A DNA stretch of 64,000 bases, from the NCBI GenBank assembly GCA_022385755.1, contig MU278364.1, forward strand, positions 186,001 through 250,000, written 5' to 3'. A program made the position numbers and the translations under genes. Source of the DNA: Trametopsis cervina. Taxonomy: Eukaryota > Basidiomycota > Agaricomycetes > Polyporales > Irpicaceae. The notes under the pieces are model-generated. The model did not search any database. It saw nothing but the letters and a program-made list of their open reading frames with translations, and was not told the DNA's origin. Below are positions 12,249-23,760 of the stretch, piece after piece. The number at the start of each line of letters is the position of its first letter. The stretch's first letter is position 1.

Positions 12249-13205
12249 ATGCGCTCCTCGTTGACTGTCGCCTCGCTCACCCTCCTGGCGGTGTGCAGCT
12301 CTGCACTCGCCAGTGTTGCCAACCACCCGAACGCTCGCGACCATCGCCAGCTCGCCGCACGAAAACTCGAAAGCAATGAGACTCTGCAGAGGCGGGATGG
12401 CGGCACTAGGTTCTCGTACTATATCGTCGAAGAGTCGGGCAATGAGGTCTCATGCGGAGGGTACTACAATTCTAACGACTTTGTGAGTAGAGTTCGGAAA
12501 TCAAGCTGATGTTGGAGTGCTTATCAATATCTGTCAGGTTGTAGCCGTGAACTCTGCGGTATGACTTCTTCGTAGCTGTCGTTGAGCTAATTTGCTGATC
12601 CGTCGTGCCCTATAGCAATACAACAATGGTCAGTACTGTGGCAAGGAACTTACTTTGCACTGGAATGGTAGGACGACCACAGCAAAGGCCATGGATGAGG
12701 TATGAAGAGGTTGCAACATAACTTGTCTGCATAAGTCGACTAACCTGCGAACCATTATTAGTGCCCGGGATGCCCATACGACGGTTTGGACTTGAGTCCC
12801 GCCGTGTTCAAAGCCCTTAGCGGTGGATCCCTCGATGCTGGATTCCTCTGGGGCGGGTCCTGGAACGTGGCCGGCGATGACCCTGCGCCTCCGCCCAAGC
12901 CCACGCCTACGCCCACTCCGAAGCCCAAGCCTTCTCCTACTCCGTCGCCGACCACGCAGGAGAAGCCCAAGACAACTTCTCACTCGTCTTCGTCGAGCAG
13001 CAGCAAGGAGCACTCCTCTTCATCGTCGTCTTCCTCGTCGTCGTCTTCCTCTTCGGCGTCTTCTTCCAGCTCTTCCAGCAGCTCGCATTCCACCAGCTCG
13101 ACGCCAAGTGCTACACCGACCCCCGTGCTCAGCGGCAACATCGACTCGTGGAATCAGGCCTACATCCAGCTCGCTCTGCTCGCAGACGCCGCTCAGTCCA
13201 ATTAA
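12249..13205 (+). CDS. Secreted double-psi beta-barrel (RlpA/expansin-like) protein A, Ser-rich tail
   Basis: Exons 12249-12482, 12538-12558, 12616-12699 and 12762-13205; about 260 aa. Residues 1-23 form a signal peptide (hydrophobic core VASLTLLAVCSSALAS). The barrel domain (about 50-145) shows the family pattern FSYY...CGG...NDFVVAVNSAQY, CGKELTL and MDECPGCPYDGLDLSP. The tail is a Pro/Thr linker (KPTPTPTPKPKP) and long Ser runs, probably O-glycosylated, ending without a GPI-like signal. Proteins of this class (DPBB_1) include riboflavin-aldehyde-forming-enzyme homologues, barwin/EG45 proteins and expansins. They act in the wall or outside the cell; no enzyme activity can be assigned here. 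Its two tandem paralogues share the same exon borders, including a 21-bp exon. Confidence 0.9.
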
Positions 13206-13918
13206 AGGCTCAGCGAATCACTACGTGCTCGTCGGGTCAATCACTACCTTTCATCAACATATGTGACTGACCGTCAATGCTCCCTGTCGAGGCGTTTCCA
13301 TTTACTCCCGCGTTCATCGTTTGTTGTCTCCAAAGTCTTCTACCTGCTACAATCTCATCTGTGACAGATGTATATACCGAAATCTTTGTCGTCTTACTGA
13401 CAGCCGGCGTGTCGTATCTATTCGTAAGTGCTACGTATTGTTCACATCTTTCTTTCTCATCTCATTGTTGTTGGTTGCAGATGCTCTAGTATCTACCGAC
13501 AATATACAGCGTTATTTGGTTGGACACTTGTCTCCCGCCCGTCACTGTGCCTTTTCAGAACTGGACGGCGCCGCGGATGACGTTAGTTGCCAAGGTGACT
13601 GTGCCACGGGGTGAGTTACGTAAGCTGCTTCTGTCTCAAAATGGTAGCATTCCAGCCCGATTTGGCGCACCGACGGACGTAATTAACATTTTTAAGCGAC
13701 GGAGGGCTGCCAGGTTTTGCCCGCCTTCCCTTCTTCTGCGTCGGTTGCCTCTTACCACCACGACTCGTTCTCCGTTCTGCGCAGGCCCTCTCGCTCTCCC
13801 TCAGCTCTCTCCTCACCCTCCTTTGCACTCGCTTTCTTTATTTTGTCAACGCACCGAGGTCCTCCACCACCCATCGTACATATTCGCTTTATATTTCGTC
13901 AAACTCAGCACAAGAACC
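13206..13918. other. Intergenic region between barrel genes A and B
   Basis: No gene is seen. It holds the 3' flank of gene A and a pyrimidine-rich promoter region (about 13730-13918) before gene B. Confidence 0.5.
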
Positions 13919-14811
13919 ATGCTTGCTCTCGCGAAACTTGTCATCCTCTCCGCCTGTTCCGCGTTTGTAGCCGCCGCTGGCAGCCATGATGCGCCACGAA
14001 GACGTCATCCGGGCACGAACTATCTGTCTGATCACCAAACACACAGTTTGTCAAAGCGGTTTGACAATGCCCGTATGACCTTTTACGCGACAGGTTTGGG
14101 CGCATGTGGCAGTTATAATAAAGACGCAGACTACGTAAGTTATGGCTAGCACACGTCCACATCTCGATACTTACACTTCGATGCAGATCGTTGCACTGAA
14201 CTCCGGCGTGAGTAAGACATGACGGAGGCTGTTTCACCCGCGCTGACGTTGATATGTTCCAGCAATACGGAAGTGGTGGCCACTGTTATGAGAAGATCAC
14301 TATCACTTATGGTGGCAAAACAGTCAGCGCACAGATTGTAGACGAGGTGCGCACCTTTCAATAAACATGGGTACGGACGCTGATGTTGGATGGTGTGTAG
14401 TGCCCCGGATGTCCGTATGGGGGGCTCGATCTATCACCGGGACTCTTTTCGTATCTCTCATCGCCAGATGCTGGCGTAATTTACGGGTCATGGGACTATG
14501 GAGACGCTCCTGAGCCATCCCCTACCCCGACGCCCGAGCCGAAACCCAAGCCTACCCCCAAGCCGTCCCCTACCCCCACTCCTTCTCCTACCAGCGAAAA
14601 GATCATTACTTCGCTCTCCTCCGCGTCAAGCTCTTTGACGTCGTCTTCTTCTTCAGCTACCCCCTCGTCTAGCTCGATCGCACCCAGCTCATCATCCGCT
14701 TCCAGTGCGAGTGCGTCACCCTCGCCTGCACCTGTCGGGAATCTTGACGCGTTCAATGGGGCCTTCCTGCAGATGGTGTTTGTGGCCGCCGCGGCCGCGG
14801 AAGCTCATTAG
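13919..14811 (+). CDS. Secreted double-psi beta-barrel (RlpA/expansin-like) protein B
   Basis: Exons 13919-14134, 14187-14207, 14263-14346 and 14401-14811; about 243 aa. Signal peptide at residues 1-20 (LAKLVILSACSAFVAAAG). Barrel domain about 50-145: MTFYATGLGACGSYNKDADY, IVALNSGQYGSGGHC, QIVDECPGCPYGGLDLSPG. It keeps the GACG motif that gene A has lost. A Pro/Thr/Lys linker and a shorter Ser-rich tail follow. Intron positions match those of gene A exactly, so the genes arose by tandem duplication. The predicted location is extracellular or in the cell wall. Confidence 0.9.
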
Positions 14812-15627
14812 GCAGCGCGATGCTGCGATACAGTTGTCTTGAGACCCTTGGCATCCGAACTTATATTGTTACACATAGAATTATAGTACACAGTACCGCA
14901 CCGTATTCAATCGGCGGCTATAATAATACCAAAGTTGCTGCAGTGTTTTGTGGTGAACCTGAGAGATCGGCCGTGTGGCAGTGTCGAATTACTGCATGGT
15001 GACATGGTGATGGGTCCATTGTTGAGAACTTTTAACTTTGCACTACAACTGCGGCAAATCACTGCTGAGGACCTGGATCAAACTTTGTCTGTTGAAGATG
15101 ATCTACGGTATTGACCATTACACAACGGTGTCACCCTAGACGACCGCCATGTAGACTGCTCGAACATTTGCCCAGGGATGAGTGTAAGCCTGCATTGGAC
15201 GTGCCGAGCAGTCATAGGGCAAAGTTGGCCGTAAGATTCCCGCAACCCTCATTCGCCGAGATGCGAGGCGTGATCTTTATATTGCAGAGAGGCTCGACCG
15301 CGGTGATCATGAGCACGAGTGTAAAAGTGCAGCAGCTGTGTCGGGGGAACCTGATGGCACGTTTCCGTGTTGCCAGCTTGGCGACCAAATAAAGCCAAAC
15401 GCCGCCGCTCTATAGTGACCACATTTAAAACAACAAGCCAGTCCCGCCCGCGTTGTCTCTCTTTTCCGTATCCTTTTCCCCTGCCTACATTCTCGCTTCA
15501 ACCCACCGTCGCTCTCTGCAGCAGTCCACTCGTTTCCCCGCTTTCCCTTGCTCCTCCTTCCACCCCAGCAGGGAAGCCCCGCCCCCTGCACTCTTTCTGA
15601 CACGCATACAATCAACGTTCGCCCAAA
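14812..15627. other. Intergenic region between barrel genes B and C
   Basis: No gene is seen. A CACATTTAAAA sequence at about 15420 and CT-rich runs up to 15600 look like the core promoter and 5' UTR of gene C. Confidence 0.45.
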
Positions 15628-16709
15628 ATGCGTCTTTTGACACTCGTCCAGGCCTCAGTGCTCTCACTCGTGCTGCCCATCGCAGTCCTGGGCTCCTCGC
15701 ACGACTCCCATGTGAAGCGCCATAAGTTTGCGGCCCGTCGCAACGAGACTCTCGCTGCCCGCGAGTCTAAGCTTGAGGCCCGTGGCCAGAGCTTCTCCAA
15801 TGCTCGCTTCACGTTCTACGACGTCGGCTTGTGAGTAATTTTGTTTGTGTGGACGCGTTTTGGACTGATAATGTTTGAATGAAAGGGGTGCTTGTGGACA
15901 GGTCAACGTGCCTAGCGATTTTGTGAGTTGTCTAAATTTCGTTTGGTCTTCAGGTGACTGATTCGGAGTTTGTCTTCAGATTGTCGCTTTGAACAGTGAC
16001 GTACGCATATACCCAATCTAAACGCATGCTACGCATTCTAATAATTGTTGGTTTGCAGCAATTCGAAACTGGAGTATACCCATCGAAGCAGTGCTTCAAG
16101 ACCATCACCATCAACGCCAACGGCAAGTCTGCGCAAGCGACAATCATGGACGAAGTAAGTCATAAATGTAGCTCCGTCTTGAGACCGTATTGCTGAGCGA
16201 GTTCTCCTTAGTGCCCTGGCTGCCCTCACGCCGGTCTTGACTTCTCAAGAGGCCTCTTCGACCACTTCGCCAGCGAAGACGTTGGTGTCCTCACCGGAGA
16301 GTGGTCCTTCAACGATGGTGGTGACGCTCCCCCGCCTCCACCCCCGCCACCGCCTCCCCCTCCACCGAAGCCGAAGCCGACGCCTACTCCCCCTCCCCCG
16401 CCGCCGCCGCCGCCTCCTCCTCCTCCGACTACTCACAAGGCAGAGCCTACTCCACCGCCTCCTCCCCCGCCCCCTCCTCCTCCTCCGCCGCCATCAAGCT
16501 CCGAGAAGGAGAAGGAGGTGTCGACCACGTCCGAGAAGGCGAGCAGCAGCAGCTCCTCAAGCTCGTCGTCCAGCTCGTCGCATTCGAGCACGGCCTCGTC
16601 GTCGTCCAGCGCCCCGGCGCCTACGCCCACGGTCAACTCCCTCAACAAGGCCAACCAGGCCCTGCTCGGCCTGGTTAACCTTGCCATTGCCGGTGTCCCC
16701 GCCCAATAA
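15628..16709 (+). CDS. Secreted double-psi beta-barrel (RlpA/expansin-like) protein C, polyproline linker
   Basis: Exons 15628-15830, 15886-15922, 15980-16000, 16059-16154 and 16212-16709; about 284 aa. Signal peptide 1-22. A Lys/Arg/Glu-rich propeptide-like stretch precedes the barrel (RFTFYDVGLGACGQV, SDFIVALNSDQF, CFKTITI, TIMDECPGCPHAGLDFSRG). It has one more intron than genes A and B, splitting the LGACG motif. The tail contains three polyproline blocks of about 13-15 residues, then a Ser run and a short hydrophobic end. The Pro-rich linker may extend the barrel through the wall, as in plant extensin-like modules (inference). Confidence 0.9.
16330..16500 (+). repeat. Proline-codon (CCN) repeat tract
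   Basis: CCTCCCCC/CCGCCGCC-type runs inside gene C encode three polyproline blocks separated by KPKP and THKAEPT. They are prone to slippage. Confidence 0.8.
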
Positions 16710-17717
16710 ATGACCACCATGCACGCATACATACATACACATACACGCGCTGTTCATATTGTTTTTAATAACCTGTGAACACGCCTCTACTCATGTCTGT
16801 TGGATCACGCACGGACCGTCCGGTATTACGGCTGTCACCCCATTTCCATCTACCACTCACTATAGCTTAGCGCTACTATACCCCCGACCCAATTCCTTCT
16901 GCACGCACTACGCTCTTGGACCTTCTTCCTTTAGGTGGTTGAATTCTTGCATTCGTACGCACGCGCTTGTGCTGTTGGTTCTGTGGCCGGCTGCGGCGGT
17001 GTCTCCTCGTCTGTTACCTATCCCTCTGTTCAGTCAGTAATGGATTGAATGATTTACAATCTGTCGAGCTGGCTGGAGACAATCAGTGATGGCTGGCGTC
17101 GTTGTCCACGCAGATGTAAGTGACGTGTTGTCGGCGATGCGCGGTAGTAAAGTGTGAGGCTTCCAGGTCAGCGACGTCTGTCAGGTATCGTCTCAGTATG
17201 GGAGAGCGGTACGCAGCAAACACGTATCAAACTTGACGGCTGTCCGCACTCTGATAATCCAGCGTTATTATCCCTCTCAGACATGCCGCAACTGCCTGTC
17301 AGTTGTCACCGTTGTATAGGCAGAAGACACGCAAGGGAAATAAATATGTCCGCACAAGTATGCAGTTACATTACTACCCAATGGTCCGCAGCTGAGGTTG
17401 GGTTCTCATTGTTGGGAACACAATGGCCGTTTGACCTGAGATTGGAACTCCGAAGGCTCCTACTATACCAGGTAACTAGGAACAAACAGCCCTTCAGATC
17501 CAGCGGCCAGACCATCAAACTTTCACGCCGTCCAGTTCGCGCTGGAAGACAGGAATGTCGAGGAGGGGCGAAAGCCCATTGTTTCGATAGATGTATGTTT
17601 TCTGTAATGGTTCTTACATGCACAAAAACTGACGGATGACAGAAACGGACGTGCAACTCAACACACCGTCTCAGACTGCGCCCCCCGCACTATCTCAACC
17701 CTGCCCCACTGCCCAGC
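16710..17717. other. Gene-free stretch
   Basis: No supported gene. A 161-codon frame at 17154-17639 has no ATG-proximal context, domain or codon pattern to support it. The region marks the border between the barrel cluster and the small-protein array. Confidence 0.4.
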
Positions 17718-18026
17718 TCAATCCAGTTTGCCCCACATCCACATGCCGTTGATATGGTGAGCCGGGGCAACCGGAGGGTTCAACGTCCCAGTAATCGTAG
17801 GACCATTGTCGACATTGATCTCGTAAGTGCTCAGGCCGACCTTCCCAGTGAACGGATGAAGTCCGGTTAGCTCGTCCTTGTTGTCGTACGTGAGGACTGC
17901 CGGGGCCTCGAAGTCAGATAGAGCGAGGGTCATGGTGGCGACACACTTGAATGGGACAGAGTCGATGAGAAACGTTGCGGCTATCTGGGATTGCTTTAAG
18001 GAGATGGTTCCCTGAGCGGTTGGCAT
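17718..18026 (-). CDS. Orphan ~100-aa family, copy 1
   Basis: Single coding exon of 102 aa starting MPTAQGTISL. The family pattern is a short N-terminus with an AxxGS/T motif, FLIDSVPF, a hydrophobic strand, a DFEAxAxLTY segment, ELTGxxxFxGKVG, and NGPTITGTLNPPxxPA near the end. Alternating hydrophobic segments suggest an all-beta fold. No signal peptide or membrane helix, so probably cytosolic. An intron in the 5' UTR (about 18027-18087) ends directly at the ATG. A TATA-like CATAAAGAGAGCTT lies at about 18151-18164. I do not recognise the family. Confidence 0.72.
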   Translation of the reverse strand: MPTAQGTISLKQSQIAATFLIDSVPFKCVATMTLALSDFEAPAVLTYDNKDELTGLHPFTGKVGLSTYEINVDNGPTITGTLNPPVAPAHHINGMWMWGKLD

Positions 18027-18087
18027 CTAGCAGAGCGTGTACGGTATGAGTGATGTGGTTAGAGAGGTATATAGACAATGTACTCAC
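18027..18087 (-). other. 5'-UTR intron abutting the ATG (copy 1)
   Basis: GTGAGT donor at 18087; the AG acceptor immediately precedes the ATG at 18026. The same arrangement occurs in all six members of the family. Confidence 0.6.
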
Positions 18088-18151
18088 GTTGAGATCTGGG
18101 TTGTGAGCTAGCGAACTTGAGTATGTTGCTGAAGATACTGGGGGGATTCGA

Positions 18152-18164
18152 AGCTCTCTTTATG
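18152..18164 (-). promoter_or_regulatory. Conserved TATA-like box of the small-protein family (copy 1)
   Basis: Reads CATAAAGAGAGCT on the minus strand, matching TATAAAGAGAGCT in copies 2 and 5. It lies about 130 bp upstream of the ATG. Confidence 0.5.
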
Positions 18165-19749
18165 CAAAAGTCATGGGCAATGTAGCGCCAACACCGCCAG
18201 CTGGACCTGTCGAAGTCGGGCCTACCACGTCTCCGTGGCGGTGTGCAATCGCGGTACCCGATAACGTGAAGGTATTCTCCGGGATGCACCTGAATTTCTG
18301 TAGTACAACGCCAGCTCCCTGTTCACTAGAAGACAGGATCCGTCGCGTGCCGTGATACGTGTCGTAGAATTGGCGCTGGAATTTTATAATACAGCTTTCG
18401 ACACCCCTGAACCGTGAATAGGCCCGGATATGTGATAGTGTACTTTGCGCATTACATGCGATGCTGCCTTTGAGCAGTTGAATGGATGTGCGCCGCTAAT
18501 CAATGATAGGGCCCAGAATTACCTATGGTGACTGTGTTGTAAGTGGGAACGAGTTGTCTTGTAATCTGGAGAAGAAGCACGCACCTGAGGAAAGGAATGA
18601 TGAGACGCCTAGGCACGCGTAGGGCACGGTGTCGGTGGTGTTTTTGTGCCAGCATACCACCCTCTGAGGCATGATGTACACCCTACGGCGTAAACAAAGA
18701 ACACACAGCCGGTGTCTGGATTAAATGGAGGCCAAAGAAGGATAGACTTCTATGCGCCAGATATCTTCCGTGAACGAGACCCACACTATGGCCCATTAAC
18801 TCAGGTCCGCATTCCCACTCTGTCATATCAGCTTGGGACATCAAACCGGAGGCTGCTTGAAGATGAATAGATTGTACCATAACAACGTCCAAATGGTGTA
18901 AAATTTGAATTGGTCCGGGAAGAATACGCATGCGAGTGCAGTTGGGGAGCATGCGGCGCATGAAGTACTTGATTCACCCGTAGCGCGGTCTGCACATAGA
19001 AGGATCTCAGTTAACCTTTTTGGAGGGAACTTTTGCTTCTAGAGCACCGTGCACTTGTGGCAGCAGACGGATGCGACCAAATGTAGACGAGTTGCAAGCG
19101 GTCCGTCCGCTAGCATACATTCACCCACACAATAGGCCAGGAGTGGTAGAGGCGACAGTTCAGCAGCAGCTCTGCTAGAGTATCAGACATATTCACTGAC
19201 GTTTATCCTGTGTCCAGATACCAGGGCCATCGATAGAAGTGGCTTGAATGACAGGTGGAACAGTTGGCCCAGGAGAAGGACGCCAGCACGCGCTACCTAT
19301 GAGTGCAGATAGGACTCGTGCGTAATGATCCGTGTGGACGCAAGATAAGTGCGCACTCGACGTGTTGTAACCTCCTATTAGATTAGCAGCCGAATGCGCT
19401 GGCGTACTGTGATGGCCGTTTCAATAGAACTCCGACGTAGCGCCGATCCGTGTACCAAAGTGGGTAACTAGGAACAAGCAAGCGCGCTACAGATCCAGCA
19501 CCCGGGTTGTTGAGCATTCCTGCTGGATAGCCGACTGAAAGTGTATCATGGATAAAAGACCTTAAAGAAGAGTACTCAGAAATGATGAGGACAATTGACA
19601 GCCCATTGCTGCGCTAGAATATATGTTTTCCGGGGTTTTACATGCACAAACACTACGAATAACGACACCATATGCGCGCGGCTCAGCGCGTTCTCCAGCA
19701 CTGAACAACACAGCAGTGCACCATCCTGAACTCTCCTGCACAGATCACC
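18165..19749. other. Long upstream region of copy 1; 3' flank of copy 2
   Basis: No gene. The part at 18325-18520 is related to 20370-20560 (shared GACAGGATCCGTCGCGTG and GATGCTGCCTTTGAGCAGTT). It therefore belongs to the duplicated upstream region of this gene family. Confidence 0.5.
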
Positions 19750-20055
19750 TCATCCCTGGGTCCAGAGCCCGCTGCCGTTGATAGCCTTGGCCGGGATAAT
19801 CGGAGGAGTCAACGGCCCAGTGATCTTGGGACCATTGGTGAGCGTGAGCTCGAAAGTGTTCTCCCCGACCTTGCCGTTGTACGACTGAGCGCCAGTCAGA
19901 TCGTTCTTGTGGTTGTACGTGAGAGTGGCGACTGCCTGGAAGTCGGGCAGGGATACTGCAATGGTGGTCGCGTACGTGAACGGGATGGAGTCGATGAGAA
20001 TTGTTGCAGTGAGCTTGGAGTTCACGATGGCAATGGATCCCTGAGCAGTAGACAT
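19750..20055 (-). CDS. Orphan ~100-aa family, copy 2
   Basis: Single coding exon, 101 aa, starting MSTAQGSIAIVNSKL. It differs from copy 5 at only three residues (positions 2, 33 and 42), although the two genes lie about 4 kb apart on opposite strands. The sequence is beta-strand-like with VSLPDFQAVATLTY, DLTGAQSYNGKVG and NGPKITGPLTPP. No signal peptide. A 5'-UTR intron with a GTGCGT donor (20056-20125) ends at the ATG. A TATA-like box lies at 20196-20208. Function unknown. Confidence 0.75.
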   Translation of the reverse strand: MSTAQGSIAIVNSKLTATILIDSIPFTYATTIAVSLPDFQAVATLTYNHKNDLTGAQSYNGKVGENTFELTLTNGPKITGPLTPPIIPAKAINGSGLWTQG

Positions 20056-20195
20056 CTGGGAGAGCGCGTCGTACGGCGTAAGCAATGTAGCATGTAAGAG
20101 AGGTGTATACAGGCAGGATACGCACAATGAAGCTTTAACTTTGGTTGGGTGGTAGCGAACTTGAGTGTGTTGCTGGAGGATATTGGAATACTCGG

Positions 20196-20208
20196 AGCTC
20201 TCTTTATA
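20196..20208 (-). promoter_or_regulatory. Conserved TATA box of the small-protein family (copy 2)
   Basis: TATAAAGAGAGCT on the minus strand, about 150 bp from the ATG and identical to the box of copy 5. Confidence 0.55.
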
Positions 20209-20296
20209 CAGAGCCCATAAACTATGTAGCGCCAATAGTAGGAGGCTGAGTGTGTCTGTGGGGTCGGGGCTATCACGTCTCCGGGGTGGTACACAA

Positions 20297-20900
20297 TCAT
20301 GGTGTCTGATGGCGTGAAGTGTTCCGAAGGAGCGACTTGCTGGTGGGGTAGAAAGACAGCTGGCTGTCAACCCAAGGCAGACAGGATCCGTCGCGTGCTG
20401 TGGTGCACGACATCGCAGATCGCAGTTGGCGCTGGAATTCTATGATATGACATTCCACATCTCCGACCCAAAATCCGCAATAGTCTGGTGCACCCATTGT
20501 ATATGATGCTGCCTTTGAGCAGTTGAATGGCTGTGCACCGCTAATCAACGACAGAGTCTAGAGTCGCCTATTGAGCCCGAGCTGTAAGTGAGACCGGGTT
20601 CTATTGTAGTCAGAAAACAAAACACGTACCTGAGTAACTTGAGGAATGGAGAGGTGTCCAGATTGCACCGAATCCACAACTGTGGTAGTATTATGGTGCA
20701 GAAAATGGCCTTTGAAGGACGACGTACATTCTGCGGCATAACCTCGCAATATGAGGCCGATTTCTGGACCAATGTTATGGTAAGGAAGAACAGGGCTCTT
20801 TTCTTAAGACATCCGTGATCAGATCTGCACCGTGGCGCATGCACCGGAGGTTAATATCCCCGCTGTGTCATATATGGTTTGAAGGGACCGTGTAGGAGCT
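20297..20900. repeat. Arm 1 of inverted duplication (upstream of copy 2)
   Basis: 20580-20790 is clearly related to the reverse complement of 23165-23365 (shared AGGAATGGAGAGGTG, TTTGAAGGACGA and GCGGCATAA). With the adjacent genes (copies 2 and 5) this forms a large inverted repeat around a ~2.2-kb centre. Confidence 0.65.
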
Positions 20901-21261
20901 GTTCTGAGATGGTTTGCATGTCAGCGAGACCGAAAACAGTACAAACGTTCGGGAAGTATGTGCGTGTGAGTGGATCGGGAGAAAACGTAGTATATGTACC
21001 ACTTGATGAGCCTACAGCGTGACTGCCGCGCATGTAAAATGTTTCAACTGGCGTTTTCGTAAGGGCCTTTGTTTATATTGCAAGGTGCATTTGTGCTGGT
21101 GAAGGTGAAATTGAAAAACCACGACAACAGACTACTAGTACGCAAGCCACTGTGTGCTATCGTGCATTCAACAAGAAAGTATGGCAGGAGTAACGGAGCT
21201 TCTGGACACGATATACTCGTCAGTGACTGGAGCTAGTTGTCAGACATATGCACTGACCTTC

Positions 21262-21567
21262 TTAACTCTTCGTCCATATACCAGAACCACCGAGAGAGAT
21301 GGCTGGGATGACCGGTAGAACAAGCGGGCCTGACATCGTCGCCCCGCTGGCGGTGGTCAACTCTACAGTATTCGGGCCCAACTGTCCATGAAATGTTTGC
21401 GTGCCAATGAGCTGTGACTGCTCAGTGTAGTTGAGCTTGGCACTGGCCTGGAAGTCGGGAATGGAGACGTTGACTACGGCAAGGTAGGTGACAGGCTTCC
21501 CATCCCGGAAGAATGTAGCGGTGACTTTGGAGTTCACGCTCGCAATAGAGCCATCAAGCGAGGTCAT
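21262..21567 (-). CDS. Orphan ~100-aa family, copy 3 (diverged)
   Basis: Single coding exon, 101 aa, starting MTSLDGSIASVNSKV. It keeps the family frame: VSIPDFQASAKLNY, QLIGTQTFHGQLG, MSGPLVLPVIPA and a GIWTKS end. A 5'-UTR intron (about 21568-21621, GTAAGT donor) abuts the ATG. It is more diverged than copies 2 and 5, with no signal peptide. Function unknown. Confidence 0.7.
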   Translation of the reverse strand: MTSLDGSIASVNSKVTATFFRDGKPVTYLAVVNVSIPDFQASAKLNYTEQSQLIGTQTFHGQLGPNTVELTTASGATMSGPLVLPVIPAISLGGSGIWTKS

Positions 21568-22130
21568 CTGAGTGTGAGGGTTTCATATCAGCGCTTGTAA
21601 GGGCAATAACACGCCACTTACGTTCAGAACAACTGATATGTGGCAGATGGAGCTGAGGGAGGATGGTTGAGCAATACTAGTGGGGTCAGAGACCGCACGA
21701 CGGAGACTATATAGATGTTGAGCGATCAAAAAGAGTGAATTCCCAAGCAATAGAATGAGTGTGGCGGAGTCCGAGCTCCGCCATTCTAGCGAGGGGACAA
21801 CTTGTTGAGTGCGAGGAATATGAACGACACGAAGGTACCGATATGGTCGTTTCACTCGGCTCCGAGTCCTTAACGCCATACTTACGTCATCAAGCATCAA
21901 TCATTCCCGAGCGCTCGCCTTTCAAATTCAAGTTCTCACACACACTATTACCGGCTCACAAAGCTTAAGACACGCAGTAGGTTGTCATCTCTACTATCAT
22001 ATATAGTATTGTATACTTATGCGAAGTAGTACAGATACAATGCTTTCAATACGCCAATTCTCCTACAGGTCAACATGTCATTGTAAGACTCGATGACTTG
22101 ATGATACACATACCTGTTTGACGTATCATC

Positions 22131-22496
22131 CTAGGCAGTATGGCCGAAGCCCCATACGCCGTATCCAACGACTTGGATTGAAGAACTCGAAGGCGTATTA
22201 AGCTTTCCACTGATCTTAGGCCCGTTATCAAGATGGACAAGAATGTCCGTCCCTCCAACCTTGCCGTCTAAGAACTGAGTCCCTGTTAAATCGTCGTCTT
22301 CGTCGAACACCAGAGTAGCGGCGCTGCACTTGAAGGTGGGGACCGGAGGCACAATTATGCCGACGAAAAAAAAGGGGACGGGTGAATCATCATCTTTCGA
22401 GTCGGTCCAGAACATGGCCTGAAAGCGTGTATTCTGAGGAGTCCCCTCAGAAGGATCATCTGGGACGTTCTTGATCCATCCATGGGCAGTAGGCAT
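22131..22496 (-). CDS. Orphan ~100-aa family, copy 4 (longest, 121 aa)
   Basis: 121 aa, starting MPTAHGWIKNV. Compared with its relatives it has an insertion of about 15 residues near the N-terminus (PSEGTPQNTRF) and a longer acidic DEDDDLTG turn. It keeps NGPKISGKLNTP and a Gly/Trp-rich end. A probable 5'-UTR intron (GTATGC donor near 22555) ends at the ATG. Function unknown. Confidence 0.65.
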   Translation of the reverse strand: MPTAHGWIKNVPDDPSEGTPQNTRFQAMFWTDSKDDDSPVPFFFVGIIVPPVPTFKCSAATLVFDEDDDLTGTQFLDGKVGGTDILVHLDNGPKISGKLNTPSSSSIQVVGYGVWGFGHTA

Positions 22497-22559
22497 CTAT
22501 TATATAGATGTGGATACTCAGTGAGTAAGGAGTGAAGAGTAGGACTGGCATACGAGGGC

Positions 22560-23164
22560 TGATGAAACGTTTTCGAGGATAAATGGGCCGTGTTGCAGTC
22601 TCAGTGACGGAGCTACAACAAGGACGCTGGGTCTACCCGCTGCAGTGTTTATACTTCTTCTGCGAGGCGTTGATCAGACTCAGTTCCACTATTGCAATAT
22701 CTACGTCGGACAACGATATCTCTGTCTCGAGTGCCGATGATGGATTTCACCTGGCGCACAGGTGCCGAATCTGTGCGGATACATCCTGTCCACACTGAAT
22801 GGTACGCATTTTTTCAGTCTAGCGGTAAACTATTGTTTTAGTCAAAACGAAAGCTGTGTACCTGTCCGGGTCTTCGACTGATCCCCCTTGAATGGTCAAT
22901 GTCACTTTCAGCGACGATACTGGTCTCGTACGCTCCGTGTGTGTAGCACGTAGAACCACCGTGTACTGCCCTTGCAACCGAGAGGTACGTGGTCACAAGC
23001 CACTTCATCTCTGTGTAAATCAGATTCTGACACCGTTTAGGTGTAGGTCATATGCGATCCGTTTTGGAGCCAGCTCCTACACGGTCCACTCAAACCATAT
23101 ATGATACAACGGGGACATTGACCCCCGGTGCATGCACCACAGCGTGGGGCTCATTGTGGGTATC
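22560..23164. other. Centre of the inverted duplication
   Basis: No supported gene. Short reading frames at 22583-22798 and 22892-23104 lack family or splice support. Confidence 0.4.
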
Positions 23165-23747
23165 TTGACATACTTCTGACGTGGACGTCGGCTGCATATT
23201 GCGTGTTTATGCCGCAGCGTATGCCTCGTCCTTCAAACGCGATTTTCTGCCACTATAACACCACCACGACTGCGGGTTTGATGCGCTCTGGGCACCTCTC
23301 CATTCCTCGAGTTGTTCAGGAACACGGTTCGTTTTCTATGAATAGAATACAACTCGGTCTGACCTAAAATACAAACACAATAGACAATTCTGGGCCCTGT
23401 CATAGCTTGATGGCGCGCATCCATTCAACTGCTCCAAGGCAACATCGCATTCAAGGTGCGAACGACACTATCACGCATTAGGTTCCATTTGCGGTTCAGG
23501 GGTGTCGAAAGCTGATAAGATTCCAGCGCCAATCCCACGACACGCATCACCGCACGCGACGGATCCTGTCTTGGAGTGACAGCGGGCTGCCGTCACACCA
23601 CAACAGCAAGTTAGGTCGCTCTCTAAGAACACCTCACGCCATCCGGTATCATGATTGTGTACCATCTCGGAGGCGCGATAGATCCGACCTCACTGGAAAC
23701 ACCCTCAACTTGCTACGCTATTGACGCTACATGACTTATCACTTCTG
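23128..23747. repeat. Arm 2 of inverted duplication (upstream of copy 5)
   Basis: Reverse-complement relative of 20330-20900. Flank similarity is moderate (many mismatches and small gaps), while the coding parts are about 96% identical by eye. Confidence 0.65.
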
Positions 23748-23760
23748 TATAAAGAGAGCT
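23748..23760 (+). promoter_or_regulatory. Conserved TATA box of the small-protein family (copy 5)
   Basis: TATAAAGAGAGCT, 141 bp upstream of the ATG. The 5'-UTR intron (23825-23888, GTGAGT...CCCAG) lies between it and the ATG. Confidence 0.6.

Noticed and set aside
12630..13013. Minus-strand frames across the Ser-rich tail of barrel gene A, and similar frames in gene C
   Set aside because: They are low-complexity mirrors of the Ser and Pro codon runs of well-supported plus-strand genes.
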